Shown: positions 12,601-25,805 of the stretch, one piece after another
Position numbering within the stretch: position 1 is the stretch's first letter
Layout of the letters: each line of letters starts with the position of its first letter
Assembly: GCA_037833965.1 (NCBI GenBank)
Contig: AP031351.1
Location: 19,790,501 to 19,854,500 of the forward strand
Source of the DNA: Marchantia polymorpha subsp. ruderalis
Taxonomy: Eukaryota > Streptophyta > Marchantiopsida > Marchantiales > Marchantiaceae
Reading direction: 5' to 3'
Length of the DNA stretch: 64,000 nucleotides
Notes under the pieces: generated by a model
Databases searched by the model: none
Told to the model about the DNA's origin: nothing
Seen by the model: only the letters and a program-made list of their open reading frames with translations
Position numbers and translations under genes: made by a program

Positions 12601-13310
12601 GAGAAGAAGGATAGAAAGAAGCAATACAAATCAGAAAGAGGAAAAAGTTGGTATGACAAGATTTACCTATCAAAAGAATGATTGTGATGAATCAGCAGCG
12701 GCTTCTGGTATACAGACAGAGTCCAGCAGCTCAAAATCTAGGATTAAGAAGTAAATTCACGAGTTTAAGGTGCGCGACACGTTAATTAAGTAAAGGCGTC
12801 GTAAAGCCGGGTGCTATGAGCTCAGTTAGCTCGCGTGAATCCTCCAGCAAGAAATCGATTAAATGGTCACGGTGCACGGGAAACTGGAGGTGGTGCCAAA
12901 ACTCAACGTCATCATCTCCCAACGCTGCAGCAGACACGAAAGAACGAGCTACAATGGAAATCATCAATCACCAAAGTTTTGAATGAACACACATTTGATG
13001 GTGGGAAGGCAGGCATCTCCTTGTTCGAAAAGAGGAAGATGAAGAAGCAGAGATTGCTGAGGAGGAGCGGAGTATCGGGCCGGCGATGATTACAAATGTG
13101 TTGTAAATTGAATCATGTGACTCGATATTCAACTTGGGATTCCGTGTCTGGGAAGGAAGATTTCGTTCCATGGTCTGAAAGACTGAAACCGATCAGGGCG
13201 GAGTAAGATTTCGGAATCCTTGTGATTGTTCAACGATATCGAGGATTTTGGTCAGCGGATCGTAATTCAAGGGGTCGCTGATCTTGAATTGGATGGGAAG
13301 GGAGCTTAAG
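12601..13310. promoter_or_regulatory. Presumed promoter and 5' UTR of the SAC gene
   Basis: Composition changes from AT-rich to mixed near 12.6 kb, 0.7 kb before the SAC start codon. Short open frames on both strands (12,780-13,170) match nothing I recognise and overlap each other. The stretch most likely holds the promoter and 5' untranslated leader. No TATA box was assigned with confidence. Confidence 0.4.
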
Positions 13311-16300
13311 ATGGCTTCAGGCTCCAGTGCGAGCCCATCTCAGTCCAGCGGGGCTCGTCTGAAAGAGAAAAACACGGTGGAGTTTGACACAGATAATTAC
13401 TTCCTCGAAAAATTCACGTTGTATGAAACACGAGCGGTATGTGTGCGTCTTTTTAAGCTCAGTTACAACATCAAAAGAATTCTTGCACAGCCTGTAACAC
13501 GGCCGCAGCGTCTCTATAAGCAAATTTCACTTCTCAAAACACTAGGGCCATGCAGAGCATTTGAAATGACAACTCCAATGCAAATTCGAAGGAAAATAAT
13601 GAAAATGTCTGTGATGCTTATAGTTTGCAATCTGGTATAACTAAGTTTTCATTCATTTTCATATCGACCCTGCACAATGCAATGTGTGTTAATAAGTCAT
13701 GCAAGGTTCACGCCTGATATTGACAGATAAGTGTCCGACTTGTGAAAGAGCAGAGGTTCTACATGGTTGGGAGGGATAAGGCGAAGGTACATTTTAGGGT
13801 GCTGAAGATTGATCGATCAGAGCCTGCTGAGCTCAACATCAGTGAGGATCCGGTCGTCTACACCCAAGAAGAATGCATCAATCTCTTGCAAAGAGTTGCC
13901 CAAGGGAACCTCGCGACTGGAGGACTAACCAAAGTTACCAAAGCCTACGGTATTGTGGGTGCGTATAAAACAGCCGAACACTTGTCTCAATGTTTGTGAA
14001 ACATATCCGCCCAAGTGCTCTTCTTCTGTTGAGCAAAGTGGAGACTCTGAGAAGGAGCTTTTTCATGAAATTATCAGCTGTAATGTCTTCTATGTGGAGT
14101 GTAGGATAGTTGTCTCACTCACAGTTTATGCGTGAATTCCCTATTGTACATTGCTCCATCGTAGGTGTAGGATTTTAGACTCATCTGCACCATGTCAAAC
14201 TTATAAGCTGTCTGTATTAATGTCGAGCTGGTTATGTCTATGTCAGTATGTTGATCATAGTCGTTGTATTCTGACAGGATTTACACAGTATTTGGAATCA
14301 TATTACATGATCTTGGTGACAAAGCATCGTCAGATTGGAATGTTATGTGGACATGCAATCTATGCAATCGAAGAAAGCCAAATGATCACGGTTCCACATT
14401 CTTCTGTCCAAACGGACGTAGCAAACTCCAAAACAGAACTCAGGTAGTCCAGTCTGTTTCTTCTTGCTACAATTTGCTCTAGTTAGTCCATGTCTTGTAA
14501 CTGAACATTTTGAGGGCTATATTTTACTCATTCACTGATGAAAGAGATTCATCACACAAGTTCTGCTATCAAGTCGATGTCCATCACACCAGTCAAATTG
14601 TAAATTTTGACACTCCCAAGGAATGAGACATGTGCTCATCAAGATTTCTGTTCCAACTGCGAAACCAGTTCATAGAGGAGAAGGTGTTGCGACGAAGATT
14701 ATATCTTCTTATTCTACATACATTTTAGACCTCTAAAGGGGAGGCCTGTTGGTTAGTAGTTATTCGCCTTTGTGGGGGCCAACTTTCATATTACTTTTAG
14801 CAAGTCCTGTTTTAAACACTCCGTCCATTCCTTTGCCATTTTTATTCTCTTAGATAGTGTGCTCCTTTTCATAATTATATTTGGTCCATAGATCAGAGCT
14901 ACTCGAAGGTCGCGGCTTGTTGCATGGTTAGCTTGTCTATATGTTTTTTGTTTGTGACCTTTGTGTAGGATGTTTTCTAAGGTCAAAAACTGTAGGATGT
15001 AGTCTATCTAGGATTCCTGATAAGTTATCACGAAGAAGCATTACTAATATAGGAACTCTGGAGAAATACAGGTACAAAAAGCTCCTGTCTGGTGTGGACC
15101 TTACGAAAGATTTCTTCTTCAGTTACACATATCGTATCATGCAAAGTCTACAACGGAATGTTCTTGTTCAGGATGGTGAATCTCTACCTTACGAGAACAT
15201 GTTTGTTTGGAATGCCTTCTTGACGCGAGGCATTCGAGAAAGACTGAATAACACCAGGTGGACTGTTGCCCTAGTTCATGGATTTTTCGAGCAGGTGAGA
15301 AATTTTGTGCATGATGTCATCACTTTCTGTGGAAGACTCTATCTTGACTGGCCGATGTTCTGTTTGCTTTTCAGTCACCTAATCCCTTCACAGAGCATGG
15401 TCTCAGTAACGCTGTATAACCATCGCCCTCATGCCTCATTTTCTGCCTCTTTTGCAGGCAAAATTTTCCATATTCGGCCGTATATTTGTCATCACGCTCA
15501 TTTCCAGAAGGTCAAGACACTTCGCTGGAACAAGGTAAGCACTTCAGGAAGTGGGTGCCTGGACATGTACATGCATAAACTCTGTCGTGAGCCCACACTG
15601 CGCATTGTTATCAGTGGAACCTGGAAAGCTTCTTGCACTATAGCCAGGTGGAATTGACATGGAAGTTCTCAAAACATTGCAAAGGTGTATTCACACTTTG
15701 GGACATAGGTACATAACTCTATTCGTTATGAAAGAAATCTTTTTGATCTAAAGGGATATTACAGTCATTAAGTAGATTTTGTGTGTTACGAGAGTACACT
15801 TTGAAGAAATAATCGTGTTTGTCCGTGTTATAGAACACAAATCACAAATCATGATCAATAGAGATTCTGCTCTGTTCATCTTATAATGATAAGAACAATC
15901 ACTTATCTGGGCTCCATATTGCTTTTCTACCGTGACAGGTACTTGAAGAGAGGTGTTAATGATAAGGGTAAAGTTGCAAATGACGTGGAAACTGAACAGA
16001 TAGTACTTGACGAGGAATGTGGATTTGGAACAACTCTGGGTCAAATGAGCTCGGTGGTTCAAAATCGGGGTTCTATTCCACTATTTTGGTCTCAAGAAGC
16101 CTCTCGCCTCAGCCCCAAACCAGACATTATTCGTTCGTAAATTCTAACTAAAGGCTTTATTCATGGTGCTATCTTTGATGCAGTGTGATATTGATGTTTG
16201 CTGGTCACAAGTGGAATAGAATCGTGACTCTCCACTTTTTAGATGGTAGATGATCATCGAAAGAGTCTTCGTAAAGTAGTGAGATCTGTGTCTAAGGTTA

Positions 16301-19300
16301 GTTGACGATTGCTAATCTAGTTTCAGTTGTCTACGATCCTGCAGTTAACAACAAGGAGATGTAGTGGAGGGTCAAATGTAGAAAACAGATAAAATACCAC
16401 CCTGACCTGCTTCTCCTCTCATGTTACTTTATACTAATGATGTGCAGTGCATAGAATCGATCCTATCTACAAAGCAACAGCACTGCACTTTGAAGATCTC
16501 GAACAACGTTACGGCAATCCCATTATTATCTTGAATTTGATTAAGGTATTTGAGAGTAGGATATCGTGAATAAAGTGCAGCATTCTTTGACTTTGCATTA
16601 CAAAGGTTCATATGGTTATTCGTATAATTCGTATGATCAATAGGGTCGATTTAATCTCACCTTGTATAATCTTATATTGGATGCTACAGCAAAATCAGAA
16701 ACCCTCGTAAATGTGTAAATGTGTGATTTTCCAGACGGTGGAGAAGAGGCCTCGCGAGATGATGCTTAGGCGGGAATTTGCCACTGCGGTCGGGTATTTG
16801 AACAACATACTTGCTGAAGAGAGTCGCTTGAAATTTATACACTGGGACTTTCACAAGTTTGCAAAGAGGTAATTTTATTATCCAGATATAGAGTTTAAGA
16901 TTTTTCAGATCTTGTAAAAAAAGTGGCAACTCAACTGATTGATGTCCGGTTGTATGTTGCAGTAAATCAGCAAATGTTTTGCCAGTCCTTGGTGCTGTTG
17001 CTGGTGAGGCTCTGGATTTGACGGGCATATACTACAGTGGGAAACCTTCTGTTGCTAAGCGTCCTTCTCGACTGAAACGGTCTTCTACATCTCCGTTGTA
17101 AAGATCCAACCTGTGTATACCCTGCAGTGACGACTCAATTGCAGGGTTGAACCGTCACTACGGTATATCTAGCTCGTGGAGTTGATAGGAAACTACCGAG
17201 GGCATGAGGTTACCGTTATCATATTTTGTTCTTTTGTCTTCATCCTACAGAGGAATTTGTTAATCCTAAAGATCTCGGAGGAGAAATCTTACTGAAGTAA
17301 CCCTAATTTTACTTCTTCCTTTATCGAGCCACCTCCATCACCCACCGAACGTTCTATTTGTATTTTGCAGAAAAAACATGCTAGGGCGAGGCTCTCCTCC
17401 TGCAGTGCCCGAACCAAGCAGAGATTTTGGGACCATTTCTATGACTGGAGCTACTACCAGTGCGCGAGATTCAGAGAACGATTGCAGCCGGGAGAAGAAA
17501 TTCTTGAGATCAAAAGAGCCTCAGTTTCAGCGCGGTGTTCTGAGAACAAACTGCATCGATTGCCTTGATCGCACCAATATTGCGCAATTTGCATGTGGTC
17601 TGGCAGCTGCAGGCCGACAGCTTTACGCTTTGGGCCTTACTGATACCTTAAAGCTTGATGCAGGTGGTTTATTTGGCAGAGCATTAGGGGACATGTATAA
17701 AAGAATGGGGGATGCAATTGCTCTGCAGTACGGTGGTTCAGCTGCGCACAATACTGTGAGTAAGCATTGTGGTGAATTTGAGAGACAATGATAGTGATTA
17801 TACAAAAAGCAAAACATGGTTCTTGGAGCATTCACTGCAACCGAATCCAACCGAATTCAACTCAGTGTCGTCAATATTTAGTAGAGAATTGTTTGACTTT
17901 TTTCACAGGTGTTCCCCGAAAGGCAAGGAAAGTGGAGAGCTACTACACAGTCACGGGAGTTCTTGAAGTCAATAAAACGGTATTACAGCAATACATATAC
18001 GGACGGGGAAAAGCAGGATGCCATTAACTTGTGAGCACTTCCTACACTTACATGAAGAGGCGTTTTGGACAGCTAATTGACGCTAAGTTCGCTTAAATTA
18101 ACATCATCAGAGCGGTTCAAGAAAGTCTTCAATCCAATTGGCATCTTCGTTTATCGAAGCAAGCATTTTCCTCATTAAACTCCGAACTCGGTGATCGTTC
18201 GTCAACCACTGTTGTTAGACAATATACTACTCATACATTAGTTGAGATTACACGAAGTTCCTATGCTCATTTTCTTACAGAAGGCAAGGAGAGCAGAATA
18301 GCTGCGTTTTCACACACATTTGATGAAAGGAAGTAAAAAACAGAGAACAGAAAATAAATCCGAGCGAGTCCACTGTTTCTTGAACCACTTTGATAACTTT
18401 ACTATATTGTACTTCTAGTTCACAGCAGACGTATCTGGTGTTTCCATCTCGTGCAGTTTATAAGGACTTTGCCTACGGAGCGATCGTGGACTGAAGGTCG
18501 ACATGTGATGGCTGTGTCAGTTATTGAAAGGCGAAGATTTCTTTCAGGATTAATCTCATCTTCCACACTTTCATTGTGAAATTGCAGATTTTTGGGGCAT
18601 TTTCAGCCTAAAGAAGGAAAGCCTGCTTTGTGGGAACTTGATTCTGACTACTATCTACATGTGGGCGGTTATGGCGATGAATCTCCGAGGGAAGCCAACA
18701 GGTCAGAACAAGTGTTACTCTATCTGTCTAAGCGTAAAACAAAAGAATCACCCCTAGTAGGCTCTCGTGAACAAATCCATCATAGGTGCATCTCCGAGGG
18801 AAGCCAACAGGTCAGAACAAGTGTTACTCTATCTGTCTAAGCGTAAAACAAAAGAATCACCCCTAGTTGGCTCTCGTGAACAAATCCATCATAGGTGCAA
18901 TGCAGATTTCTATATACATACCTGGACATTTCCTGTAGGAACTGATGAAGTCGACGGGGATTGGTGATTAACAGTTAGTGACTTGCATTTTGATGTAAAC
19001 TCTCAAAGGCTCCAATTGGACGATAGTAGTATTTGCGGTCTTTATTATTAACGTTGATATTTGTCTTTATTCGTTTCTCCAGCTAGTTGCTCTGTGTATG
19101 CTAGATGCGTCATATCATTTCTTTATTTTAATCTGTGGTGTTATGTGACTGTCCTCTTTTCACTCACTGTACAGAGTTTTGCTTTAGGTCTTTTCTTTCT
19201 CTCTTTTCTTACGTGGTTTCAAGTTTGGATAGGTGTATCCTTTGTGCCGGTGATTCTTGTCTTCAACAATTAAAATTCCTAAGTTTATGTTCCAGAACCA

Positions 19301-21803
19301 GAAACTTGTAGTTAGGGACTTCACCTAGCCAGGCTCGGGAGTCGAGTGGGTGTAGCCTACCCTGCAGTAGATGAGAAAAAAAGGATATAGCCAGAAAGCT
19401 TTGTATTTTTTTGAATTTGTCTAGATATACAAACTTCGTGCAATTTCGTGGTTCCCTTTCCTCTCTCAGATGCTCATCAACGTGGTCAGTCCAAGCTCTT
19501 AAAGCTTAGACTGACCACCTTCATGAGAAAGTCATTTACTCACAAAGCTTAAGTATCTTATCACCTTCTGATTTGGAGTACTGCCTGTGTGGTATTTTGC
19601 CAGGGTTGAACAGAACATTGTTGATCCAATGCTTAGGCAAAATTTAAGTAGTGCTTTGGCAGCATTACCTTCTTATCGGGCAGACTACCATCACAAGAAA
19701 CTCACATCCTTCGACAAGCTGTTGAATATGACATGTGGTCCATTGAAGAACGTCCGCATGTATATGGAATCGGAACTCAAAGTGGGAGCCCAATCAGCCA
19801 CAGCGCCTGCGCCTGCGCCTGATGCAGCGTAAGTTTTGACCTTCAGATTTCACTTGCTCAAATATGAAAAACTAAAACTAGAATTGTAAGCTGTCAGAAT
19901 TTTCCGCAGCTAATGTGGCAAAGCAGGCAAAACTCTCTTTGTTAGTTGATGAAATGCAACTCTCTTCATAATGACAGCTAGATTGTTCAGTAACCTTGCT
20001 CTGCTGGTGAAGTCCAATCTGTTTACTTAATCAGTAGTCGTGATTGAAGACCCAAACCAGCCACTGTTTTAATCACATTTTGTGTATCTTATACAATTGT
20101 CTGGTGGATGAGTTACTTATGTGTTTATTTGCTGGTAACTGGAAACTCCAAATTTTAGGTGGTCCTTGAATAAGACCCTCTTTGAGAGCAAAGAGGGCTT
20201 TATTCAAGTGAAGATCCTCTTTCCCGTCAAGTAGTCCTCTCTCGTTTGTGATCCTTGTATCCCGATTTCGATTTACTTATTCTCTGGTTAGTATCACCGC
20301 TCAGCCCGAGCACATGGTTTGTGGTGTTCAGATTGTAACAGGCACCTCTGTATCATTACTTTATGTGTATTTTGTTCACCTATGGTTTGTGGTGTTCAGA
20401 TTGTAACAGGCACCTTTGTATCATTACTTTATGTGTATTTTGTTCACCTAGGCAGGCTCGTTTACATGTACAGGGAGCCTTCCTTCTAAACCCGGATAAA
20501 ACCCCTTCCTTACATTTACATTGCGCAACATCTATAGGAGTGTTTTGAAAGAATACTGTGTCGTTTCGCGGTTGAAAGTTAGTCCTGGTCGTTATCAACA
20601 TCAATGTACACTCGTTGAAATTTAACTGGCTGCACTTTCGGTTTTTTTTACTTCAAATTCTGTTTGTTCTGAACTGAAGACTGAAACCTCCGTACTCTGA
20701 TGCAGAGAAGTGCAACTAAGGAGTCCAAACTGGTTATATGGTCAGCCCAAAATTGAGGATCCCAATCCAACCAAAGCAGAAACATCAGAATCCTCTGCCA
20801 GCAAAACTGGTCCCGACAACCAGGCTACACGTGATTTTTCGGAATTCGACTGGCTATCTTCATGTGGGCTGCGAGAGAAGAGCATTTGTGACAGGTGAGA
20901 TTAGCTCGTGTCAACCTTCTCTCATTTCCTTACACGTGGGAAATCTAGCACAGAAACTCTTAATCTTCTGCTATGCTTGCAGTCACAGTTGTCTTGCACT
21001 GTCTTACTTCTTAAGGTGTGAGAAGAGTATTATCTTGTTCATTACTGATAAGTTGGATAACCATTGGTTTTGTAGTCAACACCCTCAATACTTGATGTCT
21101 GAAGAAGTTGAAGAGGGCTGGGATGGAACAAGTCTACTCACTGACTCTGTAAGTGACCGTAAAGCTAATCAACACTGGGTCATCCGTTGTAAGACAAGAT
21201 CTGCACTTTCATAAATATAAGACCCTAAACCCTAAACCTTGATAGCACAGTACACGGAAGTTAAGATGCTGGATTATGGAAAGTCATGAGGTTTGTGATT
21301 TTGTTTTACTTGGAACATTTGTTGTTCGTTATTTTGAAAGTTGTTATTTTGAATCGTTCTCGTGTAATATATGACGATTCTAAAATATAAGAGGAAGTCG
21401 ATCACCATAGTTATGTTAACCTTCTTTAATTTGATCTTCCAGTCTATTATCCTTACGGAAAGCTTTTCATTAAAATATGTATCTCAGGGAACAAACCGTG
21501 AACAATATACTCATATTTTCCTTGTGTTTGACTTCTCAGGATTTCAAAGAAGAAGTCGATGTGGACACCTCGTCCGAGGATTCTTCAGATTTTCTTTTTG
21601 TGAATTATATAAATGAGGATGATGGGGAGTTAAAGGTCAAAGGAGACGATGTAGAAGCTGCCATGGAGGAGGCTCTCAAAGAGTATCAAGACCTTGGCGT
21701 TGATGTGGCGAGCATCCTGCCTGGCGGAAAACCATCTGTGGAGTTTACCAGCAGCTTTGCACGATGGCTATTCAGACCGGATGTTGAGGGCGAAGAATGT
21801 TAA
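13311..21803 (+). CDS. SAC-domain phosphoinositide phosphatase (FIG4/SAC1-5 type)
   Basis: Sixteen exons: 13311-13436, 13754-13958, 14278-14443, 15072-15294, 15458-15534, 15939-16136, 16455-16545, 16735-16868, 16963-17097, 17371-17755, 17909-18030, 18588-18701, 19604-19828, 20706-20894, 21076-21148, 21540-21803. All introns are GT-AG and the phases join into 908 residues plus stop, close to family length (about 900). The family removes phosphates from phosphoinositides, notably PI(3,5)P2, on endosomal or vacuolar membranes. Seen in the sequence: the N-terminal [11 protein letters not shown] and FRVLKIDR motifs; a Sac domain from about residue 80 to 590 with [15 protein letters not shown] and [12 protein letters not shown]; and an intact catalytic CX5R motif, [12 protein letters not shown], with Cys513 and Arg519. 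The tail carries [18 protein letters not shown] and ends in an acidic stretch. The ATG at 13311 has a plant-like context (AAGATGGC); an in-frame ATG at 13293 would add six residues. A 109-bp tandem duplication overlaps the end of exon 12. The exact subfamily member is not assigned. Confidence 0.93.
18681..18898 (+). repeat. 109-bp tandem duplication spanning the exon 12 donor
   Basis: Copies at 18681-18789 and 18790-18898 differ at one base that I can see (CTAGTAGG versus CTAGTTGG). The unit holds the last 21 bases of exon 12, the splice donor (GT at 18702) and 88 bases of intron. The second copy therefore carries a duplicate donor (GT at 18811). Using it would keep 109 extra bases, which is not a multiple of three, and would shift the frame of exon 13. 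Confidence 0.95.
19473..19527. repeat. Foldback in SAC intron 12
   Basis: Inverted arms of 25 bases (19473-19497 and 19503-19527) pair with three mismatches around a 5-base CTTAA loop; the core is GTGGTCAGTC against GACTGACCAC. It lies in an intron, with no sign of a mobile-element end. Confidence 0.85.
20165..20208. repeat. Foldback in SAC intron 13
   Basis: Arms of 19 bases (20165-20183 and 20190-20208; CTTGAATAA and CCCTCTTT against AAAGAGGG and TTATTCAAG) pair with two adjacent mismatches around the loop GAGAGC. Confidence 0.85.
20314..20449 (+). repeat. 68-bp tandem duplication in SAC intron 13
   Basis: Copies at 20314-20381 and 20382-20449 begin ATGGTTTGTGGTGTTCAG and end TGTTCACCT. 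They differ at one base that I can see (CACCTCTG versus CACCTTTG). The duplication lies wholly inside the intron between exons 13 and 14 and does not change the coding sequence. Confidence 0.95.
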
Positions 21804-22751
21804 TGATTGATCGTTGGAGTGATGAAGTGCGCTTTGTATGTATGTGATGCGAAATTTGATTAGGCGGCAGTATTCGAACGCGCCATTAAAAAACATGAAG
21901 TTTTTTAGTGGTCCGGTAGGGAGCCCTGTACATTATGTTACACTTAAATTCATCAATTATAAAAGGAGAAGGATTTTGAACTTCAGTTTTTAAGTACTGC
22001 CCAATTTAAAAAGTGGCAGAGGCAGACTAGTATGTTCCTTAGGAGTAGTAATACAGGTACGGAGTTTATATATTCCCGCAGACTTGTTTCCTACCGAGAT
22101 GCCCCAAGAGGAGTATTGTGGGTTGTATTATGGTTGGCATTGTTGTGTACTATATATTCAAGTGTTCAATTTACCCTTCAACGGGAATGCTTCAGATTTG
22201 TGCAAGGAGTGTGCATGAGTATGTTCCCTACCGGTGTTACCAGTAAGCTTTGTTGAACTTCTGGACTTATGTGCTCATGATGACTCCTGAACATCGTCTC
22301 CTGTTGTCACCTAGTTTATCCCACTCAAAATATCATGAAAAAATGACACATATTAAGAAGTGCGCACAATTCAAGGTCTGTAGAATTAGGTTAGTAGTTA
22401 GGAGAGGTACTTTTTGCTTCAGTTTCCATCACTTGAAGGAGAAGACTTTCTACTTTGACTCGCTCGTTACCTACCAAAATTGACCACTGGAACGATGAAA
22501 CTTTGACAATGTCTCTTCAATTGTCATTATTAAGTCAAGTTAACATGTGATTTGGTGGAGACTATTATCAGCTGTCAAGCATGACTTTGCTCCGTGAATC
22601 AGGAATATCATTCCGGACCTTTAAAAAGTTCAAATCAGTTCTCTCTATCCTTGCTCACAATCTGGAGTCTGCCAAGATTGCTTGTGTAAGTGATGCGCAA
22701 GTGGTGTAGGTAACGAGATGGATATGTACCTGAAATAAACTTCACACGAGA

Positions 22752-22767
22752 TTTTTTTTTTTTTTTT
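22752..22767. repeat. Poly-T run
   Basis: Sixteen consecutive T at the left edge of the 22.7-23.9 kb AT-rich stretch. Read on the minus strand it is a poly-A tract and could be the tail of a decayed retroposon, but no element body was identified. Confidence 0.8.
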
Positions 22768-25456
22768 AATACGTACATTGTGTATATGAAGTACATTGAA
22801 GAGAGAGTGCGGACATATGTATTTCGGTTGAAGAATTTATTCATATTGAAATACATTTTTGGTTTCTACATGTTACAATCTAAAGGTATATGAAAATAGA
22901 TCATTCTTGTGGGCAGTTGGAAGAGTAATCATAGACTTTAAAGATTATAGTGTAAGATACATATCAAGGGAGCACAGAAGATACAGAGTTGGTCAAAAAT
23001 CACATTTAGATGATGATGAGAGATAATCATTAGTTATAGATTTATTTCAAATAAAAGTATATATGGCATACATGGCATTTGAAACTATGAGGACATAACG
23101 AGTATTGAACTCATTTTCTATTATAATGTATGCAGTGGCATAAAAATATAGGTAAAACATAGCTTATCAATTTGGAAGTGCTCATTTGAAAACAGAGCTA
23201 AGAAGTTTTTTTTAAGTGATGAAATATGTCTTTTTTGAACATTAGTTTTGGAACTGATGTATGATATCTGTACTTTCTCATTTGGAGAGAATAGGATTTC
23301 AAATCAAGCATAGTCGCGTATGACTGATTTGAATAAAAATGAGTAAAAATTCAAAAGTATAAATTTTGTAAGCAAAATAAAAGCCTTTGGATACATAATA
23401 TTATTCGTGATAGAAATGTGTTAAAATTTTCAGGTTTGAACATAGATACTAAATCATATAGTATATTTATTTTAGGAAATTATCGTCATGTATCTTCATT
23501 TACGACAAGTTTATTTTATTAAAATTTATTACATTTTTATTATAAATTAAATAATCATCAAATTTTACATCTATGTATCATATGTGTTAGATTGATATTA
23601 TCACATATAAGATATGATTAAAAAAAAATTAGAAAAACTTAGAATAGAATTGAGAAAATAACTTTGTAATGAAATAATTTTAAGACTTTACTGTAAGGAA
23701 TAAACATATTTTAGATGTAATTTCGGGAAATTTGTAATGAATAAAATAATTTAAGAATATAATAAGATATATGCATGCAAAAGAAATTTGAACTGAACAA
23801 GCTCAATTCCATAATTTCCGGTGTCAAGGAAAAGATAGATTTTCTCCTTGTGACATGAATTTTTAACAATTTTATGAAATGGTCCAGGTTATTTTCTTGA
23901 TGATCATAAGGGAATATCAAAAGAAGTAAAATTGATGTAGACTGGGGTCGAAAGAGGTGGCAGAGGCGCCGCTAGATTTGCCACATCAGCCCTCAAGTTT
24001 TGCGACGTCCACATTCTAGAGAATAAATTCGTCCACTGAGAATATTTGGCAATCTTCGCAATAAAGTCACCATAATCCCTTCCCGGGCCGTCTACTCTAC
24101 ATCCCCGCCGTATCCATAATACTGGATGGCAGAATAAGAAGAGGAAAGGGGATGCCGAGTAAAGATAAGTGGAAGAGGACCACGAGATAATCATCATCGC
24201 ACATCAGACATATCATCTGATATCAGGAGATCAGACTTTGTCAAAATGATTGCATGAGACCAAGATGGCAAGGGGGAAAGCGGCATATAAGGTTTTACTA
24301 GTTGGAGAAAGATCCAGGGAATTTCGTGCCGCTTGCCCCTATGAACTCTTACTGTACCACTCTGTTCGCTAGACGTAAGTGAACATCAGGCTTCTTAAGG
24401 TAAAGTTAGATTTGTTTGCCTTCTGGATCCATCGGATGTGCACCTATCGTGGCAAGGATTTCAAGGAAAAACATGCCCATCCTTTTCTTTAAGTTTGTAC
24501 GAGACAGCCAGGAGTCTCCTTACTCACCGGAGCTATTTTTATACATCCTCAGTAGCTTGCGGTGAGTTTCTTTCCAGACAAGTAAAGGGATGTTCCACTT
24601 AGCAAAGCGTAGATGCAGTAGCTGCCATATATGTAATGCATACATACATTTCAGTTGATTTATAAAATACAAAATATGTACCGGATGCAGATCCGATTGT
24701 ATAGTAGTCGATCGCCTAAATTTGGTTCACCATCCTACCCCTTGTTTCACACCATGGCTTGATGGGTCCTGCCCATCCTTTTTGCTATTTTGTGCGGATA
24801 AAATTTTTGTCCCTCTGTATTCAGATACCAGTTTGTTCTAAATCTCGACACTGCTGTAATCAGATACAGGTCCGATACTTGAAGGTGGATTGCATTTTCG
24901 GCCCTTTGAATCAGAAAGAGATATCTCGGACTTTCTTTCCTGTTACAGGTCCGCTGATATATGAAGGCGGTGTGTATGTTGAAGAGCGCAGAAATGCAGA
25001 GGAAACTCTCTTTTTCCTTTTCAGTCCCGATTATTGTTGAAAGGAGGCGGTGCGTAAAATGTATGAGAAACATGTGTCGAGTCTCTTTCTTTGACAAGAT
25101 ATGAAGCAAGGCGCAGAGCATTGTGGCCACAAGAGATGGGGAGAAACTTAGGGCTCCGACACTCGTCCCGTTGGCCTGGAGAAAAATAAAAGATAAACTC
25201 AGAGACGCAGGGGGCAGGAAAAGAAAACAGAAACGCATGCGTCAGCAGGTTTTTGCGACTGCCGGGGGCACTGTCACTCGAAACCTGAACTTTGATTCGT
25301 AACCACAAAAGAGTTGCTGCGCGAGTCGCCGGATTTGGGCCCTCGAGCGATCCAGGAGCGCAAAGGCTCGTGGACATCCTAGATTCGCCGCACTGATGCA
25401 GATGGAGACCTGGACAGGTGGACTCAACTTCTGCGCTAATGAGAATCACAGGAAGC

Positions 25457-25565
25457 GTCAATGCCCCGTAGCGACTTGCCATATCCGTTCATTCCCTCCT
25501 CGGCTCGTGACGCACGGCGAGAGTCGCAAGGTATCAATGCCCCGCAGCCTGCCTCGATATCCGTC
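25457..25565. repeat. Degenerate duplication of a TCAATGCCCCG motif
   Basis: TCAATGCCCCGTAGC followed by ATATCCGT near 25457-25490 recurs as TCAATGCCCCGCAGC followed by ATATCCGT near 25532-25565, a spacing of about 74 bases with several differences. It looks like an older tandem duplication in a GC-rich intergenic block. Confidence 0.55.
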
Positions 25566-25789
25566 CCGCCGAGCTGAGGTCCTGCAGCGGGGCTCGTGTC
25601 GGCGACTTGCGTGGAGAATCTCCGGCCCTCCCCCTCGTACGGCTCGCGACTCTTTTTCGGATACGCATCGTTGTGTACGGTCGGTCCCTAACGAATTGCT
25701 TGAGGCTGAACGGCGTACGTACCGGAATCCAGCGGTGGAAGCCAAGGATTTATTCTGTCGACGGATTCTCCAGTGAAGGAAATACTGGA

Positions 25790-25805
25790 CTGGACGTACG
25801 TCCAG
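25790..25805. repeat. 16-bp perfect palindrome with a GTAC core
   Basis: CTGGACGTACGTCCAG is a perfect palindrome. Other GTACGT-type hexamers lie close by (about 25711, 25875 and 25889), forming a small cluster. GTAC is the core bound by plant SBP-box proteins, but no nearby promoter is established. Confidence 0.7.

Noticed and set aside
12782-13171. Short frames on both strands just upstream of the SAC gene
   Set aside because: Possible small divergent gene, but the frames overlap, are 61-84 residues long and have no recognisable domain. Treated as leader or promoter DNA.
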